Below, piece by piece: positions 17,023 through 24,097 of a stretch of DNA of 64,000 bases. Position numbers and translations under genes: made by a program. Under the pieces are notes generated by a model, which was given only the letters and a program-made list of their open reading frames with translations, did not search any database and was not told the origin of the DNA. Numbering within the stretch: the stretch's first letter is position 1; each line of letters begins with the position of its first letter. Origin of the DNA: Lysobacterales bacterium PRO7 (GTDB lineage Bacteria; Pseudomonadota; Gammaproteobacteria; Xanthomonadales; Rhodanobacteraceae). Location of the stretch: contig QWHH01000007.1 in NCBI GenBank assembly GCA_021404785.1, positions 52,241 to 116,240 of the forward strand. The letters are read 5' to 3'.

Positions 17023-18474
17023 TCAGTCCGGACTTGCCACGGCCGTGGCGGACACGCCGCCGCGATCCGGCGCCTGCAGGCGCAAACGCTGGCCGGGACG
17101 CAAGACCGAGCGTGGCGTCAGGTCGTTCCAACGCAGCAGGTCGGACAGCAAAACATGCCCGTCGCGGGCGATGCTCCACAAACTGTCGCCCGACCTCACG
17201 ATGTGGATGTCGGCGGGAATGGCAGCGTTCGCTCGCGCCGGCTCTGGCGGTTCTTCGCCGCGTCCCGGCAGCAGGACGCGCGTTCCCGCGGCGAGCGTGG
17301 CATCCATGGCAATCGCATTCGCGGCGGCAAGCGTCGGCGCATCCAGGCCATGCGCCTGCGCGAGCACATCCAGCGGCTCGGCGTTGCGCAGTACGATCTC
17401 GTGCCAGTCGCGCCACAGCGGTTGCGGCACATGGTCCAATGCCGTCGTCAGAGTGCGGCCTTGCTGCTTGGGAAGCAGCAGCCGGAACGGCCCGGAGGGC
17501 GGCATGCGGCCGCGCAAGTAGCCGGGATTGAGCTGGCGCAGACGCGCGGCGTCCATGCCCGACATGCGCGCGGCGAGGGTCAGGTCCAGCTGGGCGGGAA
17601 GGTGAACCACCTCGAGGTCGTCGCCGGCATCGGGTTCCGGCAGTTTGACATCGAATCGCGCTGGATCCGACACGATGCAGGCAACGGCCAGCAGCTTCGC
17701 AAGGTGGCGGTGCGTGTGCGCATCCACGCGCAGGCGCGACAATTCCGCCGCGCTGGCTGGCACGTCCGAATCACCAAGCAATTTGGCAATGCGGTAGGGG
17801 CCGGCATTGAACGCCATGTCGGATACACGCCAGTCGCCGAAGCGGTCGTGGTAGCGATCGAGCAGGTTCAGCGCCGTGTCGGTGGCTGCGACGACATCCA
17901 GGCGTCCGTCGTAACCGCTACCGATGTGCAGGCCGGCTTCGCGCGCGGTGTCCGGAAGCAACTGCCAGATGCCGGCCGCATGGTCGCCGGTCGAGGAAAT
18001 CGGCACGTAGTTGCTCTCGATGTACGGCAACAAGACGAACTCGCCCGGCATGCCGCGCTCTTCGACGCTGTTCGCAACGTAAAGCAGGAATGGCAGCGCC
18101 TGGCGCAGCGACTCGGCAAATCCGCTCGGGTCGGCGGCAAACCAGTGTGCAAGGCGTGTGACCTCAGGGCTGTAGTCACAGTCGGCCAGTGCAAAACGGT
18201 TGCGCAATTGCTGCCACGACGAAAGCGCCGGTACGGCTTCGGGTGGCGTGGATGTAGCAGGTGCAGCTTGCGCTTCAGCGGGAATGGGACTTGGTGTCGT
18301 TGCCTGTTCTGCTATCAGTGGTTTTTGCGGTGCGGTGCTGCAGGCCGCGAGCAACACGCAGATGGCACCCAGGGTCGTGCAACCACTGCCAAGCAATGCC
18401 AGCCGCCAATCGCGCTCGTGCCGTGGCGGCGATTTCCCGGGCAAATGGTGGCTGGCAGGTATGACGCGCCGCAT
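17023..18474 (-). CDS. mltD: membrane-bound lytic murein transglycosylase with LysM (MltD type)
   Basis: MltD cleaves the MurNAc-GlcNAc bond of peptidoglycan in the periplasm. The 483-residue protein has a signal sequence ending in the lipobox LLAAC (after a long charged n-region of about 25 residues). An SLT domain follows at about 115-225, with catalytic Glu in LLPYIESNYVPI, then GIWQLLPDTAREAGL and FNAGPYRI. There is one clear C-terminal LysM (HIVRSGDSLWSIARD to LRPGQRLRL) and one degenerate LysM-like region before it. The start is the ATG at 18474. The neighbours yafS, rnhA and dnaQ match the E. coli mltD locus, but gloB, which lies between mltD and yafS there, is absent. Confidence 0.92.
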   Translation of the reverse strand: MRRVIPASHHLPGKSPPRHERDWRLALLGSGCTTLGAICVLLAACSTAPQKPLIAEQATTPSPIPAEAQAAPATSTPPEAVPALSSWQQLRNRFALADCDYSPEVTRLAHWFAADPSGFAESLRQALPFLLYVANSVEERGMPGEFVLLPYIESNYVPISSTGDHAAGIWQLLPDTAREAGLHIGSGYDGRLDVVAATDTALNLLDRYHDRFGDWRVSDMAFNAGPYRIAKLLGDSDVPASAAELSRLRVDAHTHRHLAKLLAVACIVSDPARFDVKLPEPDAGDDLEVVHLPAQLDLTLAARMSGMDAARLRQLNPGYLRGRMPPSGPFRLLLPKQQGRTLTTALDHVPQPLWRDWHEIVLRNAEPLDVLAQAHGLDAPTLAAANAIAMDATLAAGTRVLLPGRGEEPPEPARANAAIPADIHIVRSGDSLWSIARDGHVLLSDLLRWNDLTPRSVLRPGQRLRLQAPDRGGVSATAVASPD

Positions 18475-18632
18475 CCTCGGTTTGCCCCTCCCCGGGCAAA
18501 AACGGGCGCGCACTATAACAGCGAACGGGTAAGGGGCCGTTATCCCGAATCGTGCGGTGCAGCATGCGGGTTTACCCGTCGCCATCGTTTCGCGCACAAT
18601 CGGGGTCTGTGAGCCGAGCACGAAATCCATTG

Positions 18633-19319
18633 ATGGCCGAAGTTGCCGATGTTTACACCAGTGCGCCGATGCGGGCCTTGCTTGCGCGCGAGACGGCGGC
18701 GCTGGCGCCAATCCTGTCTGGCGCATACGGCAACTACGGCTTGATCCTGCGTCCGTGCCAGGTCAGCGCGGACCTGCCGCCACATCTGCTCGGCACGATT
18801 GCCGAGATGCATGTCGACGCGCACGGGATGCTCGCCGGATCCGTGCAATGCGCGCCATGGCAGTTGCCGTTCGCCAGCGAGAGTTTCAAGCTGCTGATTG
18901 CGCAGCATGCGCTGGAGCGCATCGTGGATGGCAGCGATTGCATTGCCGAGCTTGCACGCGTGCTTGCGCCCGAAGGCATTGCGCTTGTTCTCGGATTCAA
19001 TCCCTACGGTACCTGGCGGCCGTGGTTGTTGCGACGTGCAAGCGGTTTGCGCCTTGGTTCTGCGCAAACATGCAGCGCGCAATTCGCGCGCGAACGCATC
19101 GACACCTTGCAGGTGCGATTCCCCGGCTTGATGTGGCCGCGCGCGCAAGCGAACGTTGTGGAAACGCCAGTCTCGCGGCTCGCCCGGTTCGGCAGCTCAT
19201 GGTTGCTGATCGCGCGCAAGCGTCGTAGCGCACTTACGCCGATCCGGCCGCGTGCCAGCGCACGCGATCCGGCGCGCACGCCGCAACTGGCGCCCGGCGC
19301 GCGCAGGAATGTCGCGTGA
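18633..19319 (+). CDS. yafS: YafS-like SAM-dependent methyltransferase
   Basis: This is a 228-residue class I methyltransferase-like protein of unknown substrate. Visible features are the late Rossmann motifs [20 protein letters not shown] and [18 protein letters not shown], while motif I near the N-terminus is weak. The C-terminus is strongly basic ([17 protein letters not shown]). Both the GFNP segment and the basic tail resemble E. coli YafS, and the position just upstream of rnhA is the same. The stop overlaps the GTG of rnhA (GTGA), so yafS-rnhA-dnaQ are translationally coupled. It is divergent from mltD, with 158 bp between starts. Confidence 0.82.
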   Translation: MAEVADVYTSAPMRALLARETAALAPILSGAYGNYGLILRPCQVSADLPPHLLGTIAEMHVDAHGMLAGSVQCAPWQLPFASESFKLLIAQHALERIVDGSDCIAELARVLAPEGIALVLGFNPYGTWRPWLLRRASGLRLGSAQTCSAQFARERIDTLQVRFPGLMWPRAQANVVETPVSRLARFGSSWLLIARKRRSALTPIRPRASARDPARTPQLAPGARRNVA

Positions 19320-19768
19320 GCATTCCCCATGGCGTCGAAATATTCACCGACGGCGCGTGTCTGGGCAATCCCGGACCCGGCGGATGGGCGGCGTTGTTGC
19401 GCTACAAGACGCTGGAAAAGGAGATCAGTGGCGGCGAACGCGAGACCACCAACAACCGCATGGAGTTGATGGCGGCGATTTGTGCGCTGGAATCCCTGCG
19501 CCGCGGCAGTACCGTGCGCTTGACCACCGATTCCCAATACGTGCTGCAAGGCATCCAACAATGGTTGCCGCGATGGTTGGCCAATGGCTGGCGCACCTCC
19601 GATCGCAAGCCGGTGAAGAACCAGGATTTGTGGCAGCGCCTGTCCGCTGCCATTTTGCCGCATCGCATACAGTGGCAATGGACGCGCGGTCATTCGGGGC
19701 ATCCGGAAAACGAGCGCGTCGATGAATTGGCGCGTGCGGCGGCGCATGCCGCAGCGGAGGCACGATGA
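19316..19768 (+). CDS. rnhA: ribonuclease HI
   Basis: RNase HI removes RNA from RNA-DNA hybrids. The 150-residue protein has all catalytic residues: the first Asp in [18 protein letters not shown], Glu in [11 protein letters not shown], Asp in TTDSQYV, and the His/Asp pair in [16 protein letters not shown]. The GTG start at 19316 overlaps the yafS stop, and its own stop overlaps the dnaQ ATG (ATGA), so expression is coupled with the proofreading subunit gene, as is usual in gammaproteobacteria (although E. coli has them divergent). Confidence 0.97.
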   Translation: MSIPHGVEIFTDGACLGNPGPGGWAALLRYKTLEKEISGGERETTNNRMELMAAICALESLRRGSTVRLTTDSQYVLQGIQQWLPRWLANGWRTSDRKPVKNQDLWQRLSAAILPHRIQWQWTRGHSGHPENERVDELARAAAHAAAEAR

Positions 19769-20463
19769 GACAAGTCATACTCGACACGGAAACCACTGGC
19801 CTGGAGGTTGGCAAGGGCCATCGCATCATCGAAATCGGCTGCATCGAGCTCATCGAGCGCCGTGCCAGCGGGCGCCGCTTCCACCGCTACCTGAATCCGC
19901 AGCGCACGGTCGACGAAGGCGCGCGCGCGGTGCACGGGATCAGTGACGAATTCCTCGCCGACAAGCCGCGCTTCGCCGAGGTCGCCGCTGAGTTCCTGCA
20001 ATTCGTCGAAGGCGCCGAGCTCGTTATCCACAACGCTACGTTCGATCTGGCATTCCTCGACGCAGAACTGGCGCTGGTCGATCCCGGACTGGGACGCATG
20101 ACAGACCACACCAGCGTACTCGATACTCTGGCGCTGGCGCGCGAAAAATATCCCGGTCAGCGCATTTCGCTGGATGCGCTGTGCAAGCGCCTGAACATCG
20201 ACAATCGCCATCGCGAATTGCATGGTGCGATGCTCGATGCGCAACTGCTCGCCGATGTCTATCTTGCAATGAGCGGCGGGCAGGGCGATCTGGGCCTGCT
20301 CAATGCGCCGCTTGCCGCCGCGACAGCACACGTCGGGCAACGGCCGGTTTCGGATTCGCCGTTGCGCGTGCGTCGGGCAAATGCCTTGGAGCAAGCGGCG
20401 CATGAAACGCGCTTGCAGGCCATCGACAAGGCTAGCAAGGGCCATTGCCTGTGGCGCGCCTGA
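19765..20463 (+). CDS. dnaQ: DNA polymerase III epsilon subunit (3'-5' proofreading exonuclease)
   Basis: DnaQ is the proofreading exonuclease of the replicase core. The 232-residue protein shows ExoI ([11 protein letters not shown]), ExoII ([16 protein letters not shown]) and ExoIII with the HxD pair ([19 protein letters not shown]). The C-terminal segment after about residue 185 is the linker and tail that bind the alpha subunit. The ATG overlaps the rnhA stop. It ends a yafS-rnhA-dnaQ operon. Confidence 0.97.
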   Translation: MRQVILDTETTGLEVGKGHRIIEIGCIELIERRASGRRFHRYLNPQRTVDEGARAVHGISDEFLADKPRFAEVAAEFLQFVEGAELVIHNATFDLAFLDAELALVDPGLGRMTDHTSVLDTLALAREKYPGQRISLDALCKRLNIDNRHRELHGAMLDAQLLADVYLAMSGGQGDLGLLNAPLAAATAHVGQRPVSDSPLRVRRANALEQAAHETRLQAIDKASKGHCLWRA

Positions 20464-20517
20464 TAGCGTGACGGTATGATCGCCCGGTAGGTCGGACCGG
20501 TCCTGGGGAGGAAGGCG

Positions 20518-21831
20518 ATGAAAGCGACGACTGCGCTGCTCGCGTCAATCATCTTGTGCGCAACGGCTGCTCGTGCCGAATCTGCGGTCGATACCATTGC
20601 CGCGCACAAGCACATGGGCGTGGCCACCTGCAGCAACAGCGTCTGCCACGGCGCGTCGCAGCCGTTTCGCGATTCCGACATCGCCCAGAACGAATTCGCG
20701 ATCTGGCAGGAGTTCGATCCGCATGCCAAGGCCTACCAGGTACTCGAGCAGCCGCGTTCGCAGTCGATCGCGCGCAAACTGGGGCTGGGCGATGCAACCA
20801 AGGCCAAGGTTTGCCTGGACTGCCACGCCGACAATGTCCCGGCGGGTGATCGTGGCGAGCGTTTCCAGATTTCCGATGGCGTGGGTTGCGAAGCCTGCCA
20901 TGGCGGCGCCGAGTTGTGGCTGAACTCGCATGCGGACCGCAAAGTCACGCATGCCGACAATCTGGCCAAAGGCATGTACGCGACGGCCGATCCGGTCAAG
21001 CGCGCGCAATTGTGCCTGTCCTGCCACATGGGCGAAAAGGAACGCATGATCACGCACCGGATCATGGGCGCCGGACATCCGCGGCTTTCGTTCGAGCTGG
21101 ATACCTTCACCTGGCTCAAGCCGCACTACAAGATCACGGCGAACTGGATCAAGCGCAAGGGCGAATGGAATGGCGTGCGCGACTGGGCCGTGGGCCAGGG
21201 TGTCGCGGCCGAAAATCTGCTCGATCTGTTGGTCGACCCGAAAACCGGGTGGCAGGGCATTTTCCCGGAACTCGTGCTGTTCAATTGCCAAGCCTGCCAC
21301 AAGCTGATGAAGGACAACAGCTGGGGACCGCGTCAAGGTACGGGCCTTGGCCCCGGCGTGGTCCGGCTCAACGACGCGAATCTGGTGACGTTCCGTTATG
21401 CGCTCGCGCCGGTGGACAAATCCGCGGCGCAACGCGTGTTCGAACAGACACGCGCGTTGCACCAGGCCACTACGCAGAGCCGCGATGCCACGTTCGCCGC
21501 GGCGCGCAATTTGCGCGGCACGCTTGAATCGATCCTGCCCAAGGTCGCCGCATACGACTATGCCGCAACGAGCCTGAATCCGATCCTCGACGCCATGCTC
21601 GCCGATGCGCGCAATGGCGAATTCCGCGATTACGCGGCGGCCGAGCAGTCGGCGATGGCTTCCGAGTCCATCGTTCTGGCGTTCGAGAACGACGGCAAGC
21701 TTGACAAGGCCATGGCTGCATCGCTGCACACAAAACTCGATGCCTTGTACGTGACCGTAAAGGACGAGGATCGCTATTCGATGACGCCGTTCGTGGCCGC
21801 ATTGAAGGACTTGCGCGCCGCCGTGCCATGA
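20518..21831 (+). CDS. multihaem c-type cytochrome (cytochrome c554-like)
   Basis: This is a 437-residue periplasmic electron-transfer protein. It has a Sec signal peptide (MKATTALLASIILCATAARA) and four canonical CxxCH haem sites (C99-H103, C124-H128, C166-H170, C257-H261), plus an N-terminal site of the rarer form CX4CH (C38-H44, CSNSVCH). The arrangement resembles cytochrome c554-type multihaem proteins. The C-terminal 150 residues are helical without haem motifs. GGGGAGGAAGG just before the ATG is a very strong ribosome-binding site. The STPK gene starts only 10 bp after the stop, so the two may be cotranscribed. Donor and acceptor are unknown. Confidence 0.8.
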   Translation: MKATTALLASIILCATAARAESAVDTIAAHKHMGVATCSNSVCHGASQPFRDSDIAQNEFAIWQEFDPHAKAYQVLEQPRSQSIARKLGLGDATKAKVCLDCHADNVPAGDRGERFQISDGVGCEACHGGAELWLNSHADRKVTHADNLAKGMYATADPVKRAQLCLSCHMGEKERMITHRIMGAGHPRLSFELDTFTWLKPHYKITANWIKRKGEWNGVRDWAVGQGVAAENLLDLLVDPKTGWQGIFPELVLFNCQACHKLMKDNSWGPRQGTGLGPGVVRLNDANLVTFRYALAPVDKSAAQRVFEQTRALHQATTQSRDATFAAARNLRGTLESILPKVAAYDYAATSLNPILDAMLADARNGEFRDYAAAEQSAMASESIVLAFENDGKLDKAMAASLHTKLDALYVTVKDEDRYSMTPFVAALKDLRAAVP

Positions 21832-21841
21832 GTTGCATGCG

Positions 21842-23266
21842 ATGACCGAAAACGTCCAGGTATCCGGCTACAAACTGGTTCAGAAAATCGGCGAAGGCGG
21901 CATGGCCACGGTCTATCTGGCCATGCAGGAGTCGCTCGACCGCGAAGTCGCGCTCAAAATCATGGCGCCGACGCTGGCCGCGAACGAGACGTTTCGCGAA
22001 CAGTTCATGAAGGAAGGCCGCATCGCGGCCAAGCTGACGCATCCGCACCTGATGACCGTCCACGACATCGGCTCGGAGAAGGGTGTTTATTACCTTGCCA
22101 GCGAATATCTTCCAGCCGGTACCCTGCGTGACCGCATGCAACGACTCAACACGGCTGAAGTACTCGAGATCGTGCGCGACGTGGCATCCGGACTTTCCTA
22201 TGCGCATGAAATGGGTTTCGTGCATCGCGACGTGAAACCCGGCAACATCATGTTCCGCAGCAATGGTTCGGCGGTGCTGGCGGACTTCGGCATCGCCAAG
22301 GCGATCAAATCGGTAAGCGCGGCGACGATGGCGGGCAATGCGATCGGCACGCCCGACTACATGAGTCCGGAACAGGCGCAGGCGACGCCGGTGGATGGGC
22401 GTTCGGACTTGTACAGTCTTGGCGCCGTGCTGTTCGAGTGCCTGGCCGGGCACAAGCCTTACGAGGCTGGCGACGCGTATGCCGTCGCCTTGATGCATGT
22501 GACCGAGCCGGTGCCCAAGTTGCCGGAGAAACTCGGCTGGCTGCAACCGTTGATCGACAAGTCGATGGCCAAGCAGCCGGCCGAACGCTTTGCCACCGGC
22601 GATGCCTTTGTCGCCGAGCTCGATCGCCTGCTCGCCGCGAATCCGAAGATGGATGCGGTGATGCGCGAATCGCGCAGCGCGCGCCGGCGCGCAGTGTCGG
22701 CGGCCAAGTCCTCGTCTTCCACCGCGACCGCGCCGGGCGGCCGAAAATGGATTTTCGCTATCGGTGGTATTGCCGCGGCGATTGTATTGGCAGGGTTGTC
22801 ATGGTGGTTTTGGCACGGCAGGGCAGCAACTCCGGCCGCAACGACAATCGTAAATGTCCCGCCACCAACCGAACCGACATTGACCGCGCCGTCGCCGATT
22901 CCCGAGCCTGCCCCGGCTGCCGACGCAGCCCTCGTGCAACTGGACCTGCCCACCTTGCTTTCGCGCGGCAGCGAATACTTTGCCTATGGCCAGAAAAACG
23001 GCGGCGAAAAGATGAGTTTTCCACCCGGCGATAACGCCGTGGATTTGTTCCACGAGGTGCTCAAGCGCGATCCCGGCAACGCGCAGGCGACCCAAGGTTT
23101 GCAGAAGATCGCGGACTTCTACGCCAACGGTGCGCAGACCGCACTCAAGAACGGGTTGTACACGGGTGCGGATGTGCTGGTGGAATCGGGATTGCGCGCG
23201 GATCCGAAAAATGCCGCCTTGCTGCAACTCAAGACGCAACTGGCGAAAGCCGAGGGCGGCGGCTGA
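21842..23266 (+). CDS. transmembrane eukaryotic-like Ser/Thr protein kinase
   Basis: The 474-residue protein has a cytoplasmic Hanks-type kinase domain (about 10-265): glycine loop IGEGGMATVYLA, ATP-binding K39, catalytic HRDVKPGN (D130), DFG D148 and GTPDYMSPEQ. A juxtamembrane basic linker (RRRAVSAAK) precedes one transmembrane helix (about 303-324), then a Pro-rich stretch and an extracytoplasmic helical domain that looks TPR-like. The architecture suggests an envelope sensor kinase. I prefer the ATG at 21842, but a TTG three codons earlier is possible. A PP2C phosphatase is encoded convergently with stops 5 bp apart, forming a probable kinase/phosphatase pair. No T6SS genes, a frequent setting for such pairs, are in view. 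Confidence 0.93.
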   Translation: MTENVQVSGYKLVQKIGEGGMATVYLAMQESLDREVALKIMAPTLAANETFREQFMKEGRIAAKLTHPHLMTVHDIGSEKGVYYLASEYLPAGTLRDRMQRLNTAEVLEIVRDVASGLSYAHEMGFVHRDVKPGNIMFRSNGSAVLADFGIAKAIKSVSAATMAGNAIGTPDYMSPEQAQATPVDGRSDLYSLGAVLFECLAGHKPYEAGDAYAVALMHVTEPVPKLPEKLGWLQPLIDKSMAKQPAERFATGDAFVAELDRLLAANPKMDAVMRESRSARRRAVSAAKSSSSTATAPGGRKWIFAIGGIAAAIVLAGLSWWFWHGRAATPAATTIVNVPPPTEPTLTAPSPIPEPAPAADAALVQLDLPTLLSRGSEYFAYGQKNGGEKMSFPPGDNAVDLFHEVLKRDPGNAQATQGLQKIADFYANGAQTALKNGLYTGADVLVESGLRADPKNAALLQLKTQLAKAEGGG

Positions 23267-23271
23267 AATAG

Positions 23272-23973
23272 CTAGCGGTCGCGGATCAGGATGACCGTTA
23301 CATTATCCGATCCGCCGCCTTCCAGCGCGGCCAGGATCAGGTGGTCGACGCATTCCTGCGCGGAAAGGTCCTGGCGCGCCAACACGGCGCCGATGTCCTT
23401 GTCGTCGACTTCCTCGGTCAAGCCATCGGAGCACAGCAACACCTGCATGCCCGGTTGCAAGGTGCCGCGGATCGTCTCCACACGCAGGCTTTCCGGATCG
23501 GTAACACCCAGCGCCTGGGTGACGACATTGCGGTGTGGGTGGGTACGTGCCTGTTCGTGCGTGATCGCGCCTTGCTGGATCAGCTCCTGCACATAGGAGT
23601 GATCGCGTGAAAGTTGCTTGAGTTCGCCATTCCACAGGTAAACGCGGCTGTCGCCGACCCAGCAGATTTCGTAGTCGGCGCCCTGCAGGCGCATTGCGGC
23701 GATGGTGGTGCCCATCGGCAGCGCCTCGGCCTTCTTGCTCGAATGCTGGATGATTTCCTCATCCGCGCGTTGCACCGCGTGGGCCAGCGGCATGCCGGCC
23801 CCGATCTCGCGCACGACCGCGTCGCGCGCGATTGCGCTGGCGACTTCGCCATGTTCGTGCCCGCCCATGCCGTCGGCAACCAGCCACAGGCCAAGTTCGG
23901 CGTCGGCGTAATACGTGTCTTCGTTGTGCTCGCGGCGCAATCCGACATGGGTGCTGTGGCCGAATTCGATCAT
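23272..23973 (-). CDS. PP2C-family Ser/Thr protein phosphatase
   Basis: This is a 233-residue cytoplasmic metal-dependent phosphatase of the Stp1/PppA type. The motifs are RREHNEDTYYAD, VADGMGGHEHGE (metal-binding Asp/Gly), TTIAAMRL, WVGDSRVYL, RDHSYVQELI, LCSDGLTEEV and the terminal GGGSDNVTVIL. The start is the ATG at 23973 (MIEFGHSTHVG). It probably reverses phosphorylation by the convergent kinase gene (inference from position). Confidence 0.94.
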   Translation of the reverse strand: MIEFGHSTHVGLRREHNEDTYYADAELGLWLVADGMGGHEHGEVASAIARDAVVREIGAGMPLAHAVQRADEEIIQHSSKKAEALPMGTTIAAMRLQGADYEICWVGDSRVYLWNGELKQLSRDHSYVQELIQQGAITHEQARTHPHRNVVTQALGVTDPESLRVETIRGTLQPGMQVLLCSDGLTEEVDDKDIGAVLARQDLSAQECVDHLILAALEGGGSDNVTVILIRDR

Positions 23974-24097
23974 GCTGACGGTGTCATCCCCGGGCGCGGG
24001 CCGATCTTGCTGTGGCCATCTCGCGCGACGACCATAGCATGCCGTGTCCACGCCCGTGCGCGCAAGTAGAGTCCGCAGTGCGAGGTATCGCGCATCC

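Noticed and set aside
21842-23973. Type VI secretion regulatory pair (PpkA/PppA)
   Set aside because: The kinase and phosphatase types fit, but no tss, hcp, vgrG or fha gene is in the window.
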